Assembly: GCA_040757835.1 (NCBI GenBank)
Contig: JBFLWJ010000001.1
Location: forward strand, 212,836 to 276,835
Length of the DNA stretch: 64,000 nt
Origin: Actinomycetota bacterium
GTDB lineage: Bacteria; Actinomycetota; Geothermincolia; Geothermincolales; RBG-13-55-18
Direction: 5' to 3'
The notes below the pieces were generated by a model. That model was not told the origin of the DNA, ran no database searches, and saw only the letters and a list, made by a program, of their open reading frames with translations. Below are positions 42,767 to 51,522 of the stretch, piece by piece (the stretch's first letter is position 1; the number at the start of each line of letters is the position of its first letter). A program made the translations under genes and the position numbers.

Positions 42767-44170
42767 GTGGAAGGAAACGAGAAGATACACTTCGTGGGCA
42801 TCGGCGGCGCGGGCATGAGCGCCATCGCCGTGGTGCTCCTTGCGAGGGGCATACAGGTGAGCGGCTCAGACCTCAAGGAGTCGCGGAACACCCGGCGCCT
42901 GCAGCAGATGGGGGCGCTGATCCATATAGGCCACCACGCTGAGAACGTGGACGATGCCGACCTCGTGGTCGCCTCGTCGGCCATACCGGAGAGGAACCGC
43001 GAGATCGCACGGGCGCGCGAACTGGGGCTGGAGATCATCCCCCGTGCGGCCATGCTCAACATGATCATGGAGGAGGGAAGGGGCATCGCGGTGGCCGGCA
43101 CCCACGGCAAGACCACCACCACGTCGATGATCGCCATGATCATGCGCGAGGCTGGGCTGGATCCCACCTACGTGATAGGGGGTGAGCTCAACGATGTGGG
43201 CAGTGGAGCCCATGCCGGCAGCGGCGGGTATGTCATCGCCGAGGCCGACGAGAGCGACGGGTCCTTTCTTTTCCTGCGGCCCTGGGCGGAGGTGATAACC
43301 AATATCGAGGAGGACCACCTCGACTTCTTCCACGACGAATCGGAGGTACGCGATTACTTCCAGCGCTTCGTCTCCCTGCTGCCACAGGACGGGCTGCTGG
43401 TGTATGCGGGTGACGACCCCGGTGCCGCTTCACTGCGGCGCCAGGGGCCGGGCCGTGCGGTGTCCTTCGGGGAAGGCGAGGACAACGATTTTCGCAGTGA
43501 GGGTGTAGAGCTGTCCCCAGATGGAAGCTCTTTCCGGGTCAGCCACTGCGGCCGGAGCCTGGGGCGGGTAGACCTGGGCATACCGGGAGAGCACAACGTG
43601 CGCAACGCCATGGCCGCCCTGGCGCTCACCCTGACCATAGGGGTGGATTTCGAGGTAGCGGCACGGGCGCTGGAGGGATTCCGGGGCGTCCAGCGGCGCT
43701 ACCAGAACATGGGCGAGGTGGCGGGGATCAGGCTGGTCGACGATTATGCCCACCATCCTACGGAAGTGATGACCACGCTCAAGGCGGCGGCCATGGAAGG
43801 GGCACGCCGCCTGGTGTGCATCTTCCAGCCCCACCGTTACTCTCGCACCGCCGCCATGTGGCAGGGTTTCGGCGATGCGCTGCTCCTGGCGGACCTGGTG
43901 ATAGTCACGGACGTCTATGCGGCGGGAGAGGACCCGCTCCCGGGCGTCAACGGAAAACTGATCGTCAATGCCATCCTGGAGGCCGATCCGGCAAAGCAGG
44001 TCGTGTACATCCCCAGGCGTTCGCAGCTGGGGAGCGCGGCGGCCTCGTTTCTGCACGGAGGAGACCTGGTCCTGACCATGGGGGCCGGGGACATCACCCA
44101 GTGCGCCGCGGAGATCGCCGGCATCCTGGACAGGGAGAGCGAAGGGCCCTGCGGGCCGGGGGAGAGTTGA
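42767..44170 (+). CDS. murC: UDP-MurNAc:L-alanine ligase
   Basis: 467 residues from GTG directly after the murG stop. N-terminal HFVGIGGAGMSAIA, ATP loop VAGTHGKTTTTSM, EADESDGSFL, NIEEDHLDFF, VDDYAHHPTEV and FQPHRYSRT are MurC-specific (the H-G-K-T-T loop separates it from MurD/E). First amino-acid addition to UDP-MurNAc. Confidence 0.96.
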   Translation: MEGNEKIHFVGIGGAGMSAIAVVLLARGIQVSGSDLKESRNTRRLQQMGALIHIGHHAENVDDADLVVASSAIPERNREIARARELGLEIIPRAAMLNMIMEEGRGIAVAGTHGKTTTTSMIAMIMREAGLDPTYVIGGELNDVGSGAHAGSGGYVIAEADESDGSFLFLRPWAEVITNIEEDHLDFFHDESEVRDYFQRFVSLLPQDGLLVYAGDDPGAASLRRQGPGRAVSFGEGEDNDFRSEGVELSPDGSSFRVSHCGRSLGRVDLGIPGEHNVRNAMAALALTLTIGVDFEVAARALEGFRGVQRRYQNMGEVAGIRLVDDYAHHPTEVMTTLKAAAMEGARRLVCIFQPHRYSRTAAMWQGFGDALLLADLVIVTDVYAAGEDPLPGVNGKLIVNAILEADPAKQVVYIPRRSQLGSAAASFLHGGDLVLTMGAGDITQCAAEIAGILDRESEGPCGPGES

Positions 44171-44173
44171 GCG

Positions 44174-45112
44174 GTGACGGACGTAGCGGAGGTTCGCGAG
44201 CGGCTGCGGAAGGGGTTCGCCGGGACCATCAGGGAGATGGTCCCCCTGGCGGAGTTCACCACCTTCCGCATCGGCGGGCCCGCCTCCCTGCTGGCTGTCC
44301 CCGAGGGCCGCGAGGACCTCTCACTTCTGTTGTCGGCGGTCGGAGAATCGGGTCTGCCCCTGCTGGTGCTGGGGAGGGGGTCAAACGTACTCGTATCGGA
44401 CCGCGGTTTCGACGGGGTGGTGGTGGTGGTGGGAAAAGGGCTGCAGAGGATCACCAGGAAAGGTAAATGTGAAGTTTACGTTGAGGGAGGCTGTGACCTG
44501 AACCGGCTGATAAACTGGGCCATCGAGATGGGCCTGGGGGGCCTGGAGGACCTGGCGGGGATCCCGGCGAGCGTGGGTGGAGCTGTGCGGATGAACGCAG
44601 GCGCCTGCGGCTCGACCATCGGCCAGTCGGTCACACGGGTGGCGGTGATGGGGTTGGAGGGGTACGGGGTGAAGGTGAGAGAACTGAAGCGAAAGGACCT
44701 CGACTTCTCCTACCGGCACAGCAATATCGCGGAAGGGCACATCGTCTTCGAAGCCGGTATTGAATTGCACGAGGCGGATGCGCACTCCCTGTACGCGCGA
44801 CGTGGGGAGGTAATGGCGTGGCGGAGGGAGAACCAACCCTTGAGGCAGCCATCCGCGGGGAGCGTCTTCCGCAATCCGCCCGGGGCAGCCGCGGGCGAGC
44901 TCATCGACGGATGTGGCCTGAAGGGGACGCGCATCGGCGGGGCCATGGTCTCGGAGATGCATGCCAACTTCATCGTCAACGTCGGCGGCGCCAGGGCTGA
45001 AGACGTTTACCGCCTGATCGTGCGCATCAAGGACGAGGTGATGCGCAGGGAAGGCGTCCAGCTGCACGAGGAGATCAGGCTGGTGGGAGAGATGGGAGAG
45101 GGTGTGGTATGA
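44174..45112 (+). CDS. murB: UDP-N-acetylenolpyruvoylglucosamine reductase
   Basis: 312 residues from GTG, 3 bp after murC. FAD-binding: TTFRIGGPASLL, LGRGSNVLVSDRGFDG, and GLAGIPASVGG-like LEDLAGIPASVGGAVRMNAGA; catalytic serine in QPSAGSVFRNPPG and C-terminal glutamate in QLHEEIRLVG. The length and lack of the extra Tyr loop place it with type IIa enzymes. Reduces the enolpyruvyl group to form UDP-MurNAc. Confidence 0.95.
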   Translation: MTDVAEVRERLRKGFAGTIREMVPLAEFTTFRIGGPASLLAVPEGREDLSLLLSAVGESGLPLLVLGRGSNVLVSDRGFDGVVVVVGKGLQRITRKGKCEVYVEGGCDLNRLINWAIEMGLGGLEDLAGIPASVGGAVRMNAGACGSTIGQSVTRVAVMGLEGYGVKVRELKRKDLDFSYRHSNIAEGHIVFEAGIELHEADAHSLYARRGEVMAWRRENQPLRQPSAGSVFRNPPGAAAGELIDGCGLKGTRIGGAMVSEMHANFIVNVGGARAEDVYRLIVRIKDEVMRREGVQLHEEIRLVGEMGEGVV

Positions 45113-46107
45113 GTCGAGTGGCGGTGCTCAAAGGAGGGATTTCGGCGGAGAGAGAGGTCTCGCTGCGTTCGGGGGCGGCGGTGTCGAAGGCGCTCGCGGA
45201 GCTCGGCCACGAGGTCCTGGAGATCGATGTGGGCGTGGAGGTCGTCGGCCAACTGCTCGAGTTACGCGGGAAAGTCGACGCGGCCTTCGTCGTGCTGCAC
45301 GGGAGCATGGGCGAGGACGGTTCCATCCAGTCCCTGCTGGAACTGCTCGGCATCCCCTATACCGGGTCGGGGGTGGCGGCCAGCGCCGTGGCTCTCGACA
45401 AGAGCATGACCAAGCACGTCTTCCGGTCCCAGGGCATCCCGGTGGCTGACGACGTGGTTGTGACCGCAGCGGAGGTAGACGCTTCCGGGCTTGGCGAGGT
45501 GGCCAGGGGCGTATCCCTGGACCTCGGTTTCCCCTGCATCGCCAAACCGAACTGTGAGGGCTCCACCGTCGGTGCGGGCAGGGCCTACAACCGGGAGGAG
45601 CTGGAGAACGCCATCGCGGAGGCGCTGCGGTACGACGACATCGTGCTGGTGGAGCGCTATATCGAGGGCAGGGAGATGACCGTGGGCCTGCTGGGAGAGG
45701 AACCTTTGCTGCTTCCCGTCCTCGAGGTCGTGGCCAGCAAGGGTTTCTACGATTACGAATGCAAGTACACCGGGGGCATGACCGAGTACATCGTGCCCGC
45801 TCCCATCCCGGAGGAGCTGGCGCGGGAACTGCAGCGCCTCTCGCTCAGGGCCCACCGCGTCCTGGGGTGCGAGGGCTTTTCCCGCATCGACTTCATGCTC
45901 GACGATGCCGGCAGACCATATTGCCTGGAGGTGAACACCATCCCGGGGATGACCGAGTTGAGCCTGATACCAAAGGCGGCCGCCGCGGCAGGGCTTTCTT
46001 TCAACCGGGTGGTGGAGATGGTCCTGGACACGGCGCGGCTGAAGACCGACCGCGGCAGGAGATGTGCAGGAGACGACCAGGAGAGACGGGAAAAAGACCA
46101 GCCATGA
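45109..46107 (+). CDS. ddl: D-alanine--D-alanine ligase
   Basis: 332 residues, ATGA overlap with murB. ATP-grasp enzyme: GGISAEREVSLRSG, HGSMGEDGSIQSLLELLGIPYTGSG (split here: HGSMGEDGSIQ then LLGIPYTGSG), KPNCEGSTVGAG, EVVASKGFYDYECKY and EVNTIPGMTELSL. Tyr at the specificity position in FYDYE fits D-Ala-D-Ala rather than D-Ala-D-Lac synthesis. Ends with ATGA into ftsQ. Confidence 0.95.
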   Translation: MSRVAVLKGGISAEREVSLRSGAAVSKALAELGHEVLEIDVGVEVVGQLLELRGKVDAAFVVLHGSMGEDGSIQSLLELLGIPYTGSGVAASAVALDKSMTKHVFRSQGIPVADDVVVTAAEVDASGLGEVARGVSLDLGFPCIAKPNCEGSTVGAGRAYNREELENAIAEALRYDDIVLVERYIEGREMTVGLLGEEPLLLPVLEVVASKGFYDYECKYTGGMTEYIVPAPIPEELARELQRLSLRAHRVLGCEGFSRIDFMLDDAGRPYCLEVNTIPGMTELSLIPKAAAAAGLSFNRVVEMVLDTARLKTDRGRRCAGDDQERREKDQP

Positions 46108-47252
46108 GTGACAAGGTGGAGAGGACACGGGGCGCCAGGGTCAGGGCTTCACGCGCCAAGTCGCGGGTGGAGGCGAGGAAGAAGTCGAGGGCGGCATCCC
46201 GCGCCCCAGGGCGTACCGGGCGCGGCGGTGGACGCAAGTCGGCGGAGAAGGCGGTCGCGGTGGAGGCGCCGGCCGGGCAGGAGACTGCGCCGCGTTCCAA
46301 AAGCGAACGGCGGCGGGAAGTACCGCCGGCACGCACGCACGACAGAGCGCGGAAAAACCCGACGGCCACATCTCCCGAGACCGGACGCGGGAAGCGTAGG
46401 GAAAAGAAGAGCAGGCACAGGGAGCCCGCTTCCGCGGCCGGGATGACCGCGGTTGCTCCGGGCACGGGAGCGGAAGAGGCCGTTGCGGTCCGACCACAGG
46501 CAACAGGGATGCTAGACCGCCCCCGGGGACATGGAGGCAGCGCGGCAAGGACCGCATTCCTGGGAGCGGTGCTGGTGGCCTCCCTGGCTGCCCTGCTCTG
46601 GGTCTACACCGGGACCGGGGTGCTCAATATAAAGGTGGTCGAGTTCGAGGGCAACGGGAAACTACAGCCCGATTACCTGCGCGCCCTCAGCGGTATCAAC
46701 GGCGATACCCATCTGCTCAAGATGGACGTAGGGGCCGTGGAGAGCGCGCTCCTCTCCGAGCCATATATCGCCAGGGCGGATATCACCCGGCACTTTCCCA
46801 ACAGCGTGAAGATAAAGATCGTGGAACGGCGCCCCAGCGGGTATGTCCTCCAGAACGGCAGGTATGCCCTCATCGACCAGGAAGGGATGGTCCTGGAGAG
46901 CGTGGAAGCCGTGCCGCCGGGCCTTGTTGAGATAAGAGACCTCACGCTTCCGTTGCTGCTGCCTGGCCACGAGTTGAGCGGCATCGAGTTCGCATCGGTC
47001 ACCTCGCTCATCGGCAGCCTGCCCCAGGCGCTACGGGACAGGACCGCGGCGGTGGGGATAGGCGGGGGCGGCGGGATGTATATCGTTGCGGACGGGACCA
47101 CCGTGATCTATGGCGATGCCGAGGACTTTGCCCGTAAGAACACCATCGCCCTCATGGCCTTGAGCGTGCTGGTGCAGCGCTACGGTGCCATCGAATATCT
47201 AGACGTATCCTACCCCGAGCATCCCGTCATCAAGCCCCTCGGCAATACCTGA
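46104..47252 (+). CDS. ftsQ: Cell division protein FtsQ with long basic N-tail
   Basis: 382 residues, start ATG overlapping ddl (ATGA). Residues 1-148 are a low-complexity Arg/Lys/Ala/Pro-rich cytoplasmic tail; one transmembrane helix follows (150-168, AFLGAVLVASLAALLWVY), then a POTRA domain (about 173-245: IKVVEFEGNGKLQPDYLRAL, LLSEPYIARADITRHFPNSVKIKIVERRP as separate segments) and the FtsQ beta domain. Bridges cytoplasmic and septal division proteins. The tail is several times longer than in model organisms. Confidence 0.9.
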   Translation: MSDKVERTRGARVRASRAKSRVEARKKSRAASRAPGRTGRGGGRKSAEKAVAVEAPAGQETAPRSKSERRREVPPARTHDRARKNPTATSPETGRGKRREKKSRHREPASAAGMTAVAPGTGAEEAVAVRPQATGMLDRPRGHGGSAARTAFLGAVLVASLAALLWVYTGTGVLNIKVVEFEGNGKLQPDYLRALSGINGDTHLLKMDVGAVESALLSEPYIARADITRHFPNSVKIKIVERRPSGYVLQNGRYALIDQEGMVLESVEAVPPGLVEIRDLTLPLLLPGHELSGIEFASVTSLIGSLPQALRDRTAAVGIGGGGGMYIVADGTTVIYGDAEDFARKNTIALMALSVLVQRYGAIEYLDVSYPEHPVIKPLGNT

Positions 47253-47299
47253 GCCCGTCACTTTAAAGCACGCCCGTTTCAGCCGATATACATCGAGAC

Positions 47300-47329
47300 T
47301 TAACATTTAGGCTATTTTACAAGTATAAT
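47300..47329 (+). promoter_or_regulatory. ftsZ promoter
   Basis: TTAACA (47300-47305), 18-bp spacer, perfect TATAAT (47324-47329). A second TATAAT at 47343-47348 may provide another start. They lie 50 bp after ftsQ in the most AT-rich stretch of the cluster, so ftsZ can be made independently of the upstream operon. Confidence 0.7.
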
Positions 47330-47335
47330 GTTACC

Positions 47336-47699
47336 GTTAAGGTATAATAATCCAGGAGACGCCCGGGAGAGCTGGGTGGGCCGGGAAAGGAAGCACGGGC
47401 GGCAACGTGAAGGGCGCTACGCATAGATGGAGCTTAAAGGCCCTTTGTTGCGGGGCAAAGAGATTGGCTGGCACGAGATTGGCGGAGGGTCGAATCGAGC
47501 AGACCGCCGGACTGGAAAAAGTATGAAGAAAGGCCGGCGGCGGGAAGGAGTTGAAGAGACGCTTGTCGTAGATTAGAGAGGATGTATGGCGGGGATCCAT
47601 CCCGTACTGGAAATAGAAGAGTTTAAAGTATTGGTTTAGACTTTGAAAACGCGCCTCACGGGTTTTGCGAAGGGGCAATGGATAAAGGAGGGACTGGAA
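47336..47699 (+). other. Long ftsZ 5' leader
   Basis: About 365 nt between the predicted start and the ftsZ ATG; the stretch from ftsQ to ftsZ is 447 bp without a recognised gene. Purine-rich, with possible stems GGCGG (47481-47485)/CCGCC (47504-47508), CTTTG/CAAAG around 47443-47460 and CCGG/CCGG around 47506-47540. A 39-codon GTG frame (47407-47526) is open, preceded by GGCGGCAAC, but looks like no known protein. No match to rnpB, tmRNA or 6S signatures was found by eye. Confidence 0.45.
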
Positions 47700-48761
47700 A
47701 TGCCGGAGACCGCAACCAATTACCTGGCGGTAATCAAGGTGGTCGGTGTGGGGGGTGGCGGGACCAACGCCATCAACCGCATGATCGATGCCGGGCTCAA
47801 GGGAGTGGAGTTCGTGGCAATCAACACCGACGCACAAGCCCTCCTCATGTCCGACGCCGATGTCAAGGTGTATATCGGCGGCAACATCACCCGCGGGTTG
47901 GGGGCAGGCTCCAACCCGGAGGTCGGTGAGCAAGCGGCGCTGGAGAACAAAGAGGCGGTGTCGGAGTCCATCAAGGGCGCGGACATGGTCTTCATCACCG
48001 CGGGTAAGGGGGGCGGCACCGGGACGGGGGCATCTCCCATCGTAGCGGAGATCGCCAAGGAACAGGGAGCCCTGACCATCGGCGTGGTGACCCGCCCGTT
48101 CTCATTCGAGGGCCGCAAGAGGGCACAGCAGGCGGAGGCGGGGATTGAAAAACTCAAGGACAAGGTGGACACGCTGATCATCATCCCCAACGACCGTCTC
48201 CTGGAGGTCGCGGAGCAGAAGACCTCGATCCTCAACGCCTTCCGTATGGCCGACGACATCCTGCGCCAGGGCGTGCAGGGCATCACCGACCTCATCACCG
48301 TGCCGGGTCTGATCAACCTGGACTTCGCTGACGTAAGGACGATCATGTCCAACGCGGGTTCGGCGCTCATGGGCATCGGCGTGGGCACCGGAGAGAACCG
48401 CGCCTCGGAGGCGGCCCGCGCGGCCATCTCGAGCCCGCTGCTCGAGGCCTCCATCGAGGGGGCCAAGGGGATCCTGCTCAACATCTCGGGCGGGACGGAC
48501 CTGGGCCTCTTCGAGGTCAACGAGGCGGCGGAGATCATCGCCAGCGTTGCGGACCCCGACGCGAACATCATCTTCGGCGCGGTGATCGACGATTCGCTGG
48601 GTGATGAGCTCAAGGTGACGGTGATCGCCACCGGGTTCGAGTTCGGCACCATCCCGCAACAGCCGGGACGCCGGCCCACGAGGACGGAGGCACCACCCGA
48701 GAAGACCATGGTCTTCGAGTCCGAGGAGCTGGACATCCCGGTATTCCTGCGCAACAAGTAG
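47700..48761 (+). CDS. ftsZ: Tubulin-like division GTPase FtsZ
   Basis: 353 residues. ATG 47700 is set by AAAGGAGGGACTGGAA; the frame is open 57 bp upstream. GTP-binding core: [14 protein letters not shown], the tubulin signature [17 protein letters not shown] and the T7 loop [11 protein letters not shown]. The C-terminal peptide [10 protein letters not shown] is the conserved partner-binding tail (for FtsW/SepF in actinobacteria; there is no ftsA here). The intrinsic linker between core and tail is short (about 25 residues). Confidence 0.97.
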   Translation: MPETATNYLAVIKVVGVGGGGTNAINRMIDAGLKGVEFVAINTDAQALLMSDADVKVYIGGNITRGLGAGSNPEVGEQAALENKEAVSESIKGADMVFITAGKGGGTGTGASPIVAEIAKEQGALTIGVVTRPFSFEGRKRAQQAEAGIEKLKDKVDTLIIIPNDRLLEVAEQKTSILNAFRMADDILRQGVQGITDLITVPGLINLDFADVRTIMSNAGSALMGIGVGTGENRASEAARAAISSPLLEASIEGAKGILLNISGGTDLGLFEVNEAAEIIASVADPDANIIFGAVIDDSLGDELKVTVIATGFEFGTIPQQPGRRPTRTEAPPEKTMVFESEELDIPVFLRNK

Positions 48762-48829
48762 ACGATCCCGGGCGCGGGTAGCCGGCCACCCCTTCAACCG
48801 GTCCAGCACCGGATAAGCGTCGTGCGTGA

Positions 48830-48853
48830 GGCGGCCACAGGCCGCCTTTTATT
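48830..48853 (+). terminator. Rho-independent terminator of ftsZ
   Basis: GGCGGCC-ACA-GGCCGCC followed by TTTTATTT, about 70 bp after the stop. Confidence 0.85.
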
Positions 48854-48861
48854 TACGGTGG

Positions 48862-48964
48862 GTCAGCGCTGTGAAGTTTCCGAGGGTCACGGCCTGACGT
48901 CCGGGAAGCATTAAAAGACGGGTATCAGGCCGGGCCGATAGGAACCGGCCCGGCGGCTGACACG
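48862..48964 (+). ncRNA. Tandem-hairpin leader, copy 1 (upstream of the TIGR03960 gene)
   Basis: Two hairpins in tandem. Unit a (48862-48898) is closed by GTCAG/CTGAC. Unit b (48925-48964): TCAG, a 9-bp stem GCCGGGCCG/CGGCCCGGC around an 8-nt loop, a two-base 3' bulge (GG), CTGA, then CACGCCGG. The linker contains CGGGAAG and AGACGGGTA. The same design recurs at 56765-56854. It ends 12 bp before the GGAGGAGAGG ribosome site. Not matched to any known riboswitch; conserved linkers and covarying stems argue for a structured RNA, but a dispersed palindromic DNA repeat is the alternative. Confidence 0.55.
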
Positions 48965-48987
48965 CCGGTGAACGATGGAGGAGAGGT

Positions 48988-50841
48988 TTGATAAGGGAGA
49001 CGGAAGGTTTCCTCGGGGAGGAGCTGGCGGGGGTCACCCGCCCGGGACGATATCTGGGAATCGAGGTGAACGCCTACCGCAAGCCGTTCGGCAGCGCCGC
49101 GGTCACGTGCGCCCTCGTCTATCCGGACGCCTACGAGATAGGCATGTCCCATCTCGGGCTCTCCATCCTATACGAGGAGATCAATGAGAGGGAAGACGCC
49201 ATGGCGGACCGCGCCTACCTCCCCTGGGTGGACATGCAGGAGGCCATGGAGCGCCGGGGCGCCGTGCTATACGGGCTCGAGAGCCGCGTCCCCCTGGCGG
49301 AGTTCGACATCCTGGGCATCACCCTCCAGCACGAGCTGACCTTCGCCAACGTGGTCAGGGTCCTTGGCCTGGCGGGTATGGCCGCGCTCGCGGCGGAGCG
49401 CGGCGAAGACGCCCCCCTGGTGGTGGGGGGAGGACCGGGGGCCTATAACCCTGAGCCCGTGGCGGGACTCTTCGACATCATCGTGCTCGGCGAGGGAGAG
49501 GAGATCATCCACGAGCTCATAGACCTCGTGAAGGACTGGAAGAAAAAGGGTGGGGGAAGCCGAGAGGGACTGGTGCGGGAGTGCGCCGCCTTACCCGGCG
49601 TCTATGTTCCTTCCCTCTACAACGTGAGCTACCTGGCGAGCGGCGAGATCGCCGCGGTGGAGCCCGTACCCGGCGCGCCCTTTCCCGTGCGCAAGCGCCT
49701 GCTCGCGGACCTCGCATCCAGGCGTCTGCCCAGGCGCCCGGTGATCCCGCTGGTGGAGCCGGTGCACGACCGCTGCAGCCTGGAGGTGTTCCGGGGATGC
49801 ACGCGGGGATGCCGGTTCTGCCAGGCTGGGATGGTCTACCGTCCGGTGCGCGAGAGACCGGAGGAGATGCTCTACGACTGGGCCTGGGAGCTGGTGCGCA
49901 ACACTGGCTGTGACGAGATCTCTCTCTCCTCGCTCAACAGCGCCGACTACAGCCGCATCCTCGCCCTGGCCAAGCGGCTCTCCGACGAGATGGAGAGGAA
50001 GCACGTTGCCGTCTCGTTGCCCTCACTGCGTACGGACACCTTCTCGGTGGAGCTGGCGGCGCGGCTCAGGCGCGTCAAGCGCACCGGGCTCACCTTCGCC
50101 CCGGAGGCCGCCTCGCCCCGCCTGCGCGCGAGCATGAACAAGGGGGTCTCGGATGAGGACCTGCTGGCGGCGGTCGCCGCCGCGTACCGCGAGGGATGGA
50201 GGAAGGTCAAACTCTACTTCATGGTGGGTCTCCCGGGGGAGAGCGAAGATGACGTGGAAGAGATCTGTGTCCTGGTGAGGCGCATCATGCGCGAGGGGGA
50301 CGGTGGGGGACCGGCCCGGGGCCTGCGCCTGGCGGTGAGCGTCTCCACTTTCGTCCCCAAGGCGCATACACCGCTGCAGTGGGCGCGCCAGATGTCGCTG
50401 CCCGAGATAGCCCGCCGCCACTTCCTGCTCAGAGATGGACTGCACATAAAAGGGGTCACCCTGAGGTGGCACATGCGGGAGATGAGCTACCTGGAGGGGG
50501 TACTGGCGCGGGGCGACCGCAGGCTCCTGCCGGCGGTGATGGCCGCTTCGCGCGAAGGGTGCCTGGACAGCTGGAGCGAGTTCTTCTCGTGGGAGCGCTG
50601 GCAGAGGGCCATGGCCGCGTCCGGGGTAGACGCGGCCTGGTACACGGAGAGGGAGCGCCCGCGCTCCGAAGTACTGCCGTGGGACCACCTGCATGCCGGG
50701 GTGGACAGGGATTTCCTCTGGGAAGAGTACGAGAAGGCCCGCCGGGGAGAGGAGACGCCCGACTGCCGCACGGCGGAATGCGGCGACTGCGGGGCCTGCT
50801 CCGAACCGGGAACACGAGTACGTCTGGCGGGGGGTGAGTGA
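48988..50841 (+). CDS. TIGR03960-family radical SAM protein
   Basis: 617 residues from TTG 48988 behind GGAGGAGAGG. An N-terminal B12-binding-like domain (VYPDAYEIGMSHLGL, PLVVGGGPGAYNPEP) leads into a radical SAM core with FRGCTRGCRFCQAG (cysteines CxxxCxxC) and SLPSLRTDTFS. The C-terminus has a cysteine cluster CRTAECGDCGAC. This family is found fused to or beside the TIGR03936 protein, next to rng/rplU/rpmA/obg, as here; it is suspected to modify RNA or a ribosomal component, though not proven. GTGA overlap with the next gene. Confidence 0.92.
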   Translation: MIRETEGFLGEELAGVTRPGRYLGIEVNAYRKPFGSAAVTCALVYPDAYEIGMSHLGLSILYEEINEREDAMADRAYLPWVDMQEAMERRGAVLYGLESRVPLAEFDILGITLQHELTFANVVRVLGLAGMAALAAERGEDAPLVVGGGPGAYNPEPVAGLFDIIVLGEGEEIIHELIDLVKDWKKKGGGSREGLVRECAALPGVYVPSLYNVSYLASGEIAAVEPVPGAPFPVRKRLLADLASRRLPRRPVIPLVEPVHDRCSLEVFRGCTRGCRFCQAGMVYRPVRERPEEMLYDWAWELVRNTGCDEISLSSLNSADYSRILALAKRLSDEMERKHVAVSLPSLRTDTFSVELAARLRRVKRTGLTFAPEAASPRLRASMNKGVSDEDLLAAVAAAYREGWRKVKLYFMVGLPGESEDDVEEICVLVRRIMREGDGGGPARGLRLAVSVSTFVPKAHTPLQWARQMSLPEIARRHFLLRDGLHIKGVTLRWHMREMSYLEGVLARGDRRLLPAVMAASREGCLDSWSEFFSWERWQRAMAASGVDAAWYTERERPRSEVLPWDHLHAGVDRDFLWEEYEKARRGEETPDCRTAECGDCGACSEPGTRVRLAGGE

Positions 50842-51440
50842 GTGTGAGGAGGCTGCTCCTGAAATATCGCAAGCAGGACGGTGCGGCACTCCTTTCCCAC
50901 CGCGAGGCGATGCGCGCCATGGAGATGGCGCTGCGGCGGTGCGAGCTGCCCATGGTGTTCAGCGAGGGCTTCAGCCCGCGGCCGCGCATGAGTTTCTCGC
51001 CCGCCCTGCCCCTGGGGGTGGCCGCGGAGGCGGAGTACCTCGAGGTGGCCGTGGACGGTGAGGTTGACACGGACGAAGTGGCCGGCAAGATCAACCGCTT
51101 CCTGCCGCAGGGGCTTTACGTGAGCGAGGTGCAGCTGCTCGCCCCGAACATGCCCAAGCTCTCCCGCTGGGCACGCTACGGCCTGTTCCGTCTGGAGGGA
51201 GAGGGAGGGACGTCCTATCTCTTGCTGGCGTTGGCCGGAGAGAACCAGGGTAGACTGAAAGACGCCGTGCGCGCTCTGGCGGAGCAGCGCGGGGAGGCGG
51301 CTGGGCGCTATGCGGTGACCAGGGCAGGTCTATACGCTTCGCCGGAAGAAGTATTTGAGGACACGCGGGAGAGGGTCTTTTTCTACGATGGCTCGAAGGG
51401 GCGGCTGAAAGAGATACCGGATGAAGGCCGTACGCCGTGA
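50838..51440 (+). CDS. TIGR03936-family (DUF2344) radical SAM-linked protein
   Basis: 200 residues. Typical start VRRLLLKYRKQDGAALLSHREAMRAMEMALRR (given in two parts: LKYRKQDGAALLSH, REAMRAMEMALRR), then the family hallmark FSEGFSPRPRMSFSPALPLG. Translationally coupled (GTGA) to the TIGR03960 radical SAM gene, its usual partner and in some bacteria its fusion partner. Molecular function unknown. Confidence 0.9.
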   Translation: MSVRRLLLKYRKQDGAALLSHREAMRAMEMALRRCELPMVFSEGFSPRPRMSFSPALPLGVAAEAEYLEVAVDGEVDTDEVAGKINRFLPQGLYVSEVQLLAPNMPKLSRWARYGLFRLEGEGGTSYLLLALAGENQGRLKDAVRALAEQRGEAAGRYAVTRAGLYASPEEVFEDTRERVFFYDGSKGRLKEIPDEGRTP

Positions 51441-51522
51441 GGGCTGCCGGATGGCGCGCCCGCAGTGCGCGGCCTGGATATTTGAGGAAAGGACAGGGGA
51501 GAGGATCCCCGGGTGAACGAGA

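Noticed and set aside
47336..47699. RNase P RNA, tmRNA or 6S RNA in the ftsZ leader
   Set aside because: GAGACCGCC-like words occur but the diagnostic GAGGAAAGTCC block and others are absent.
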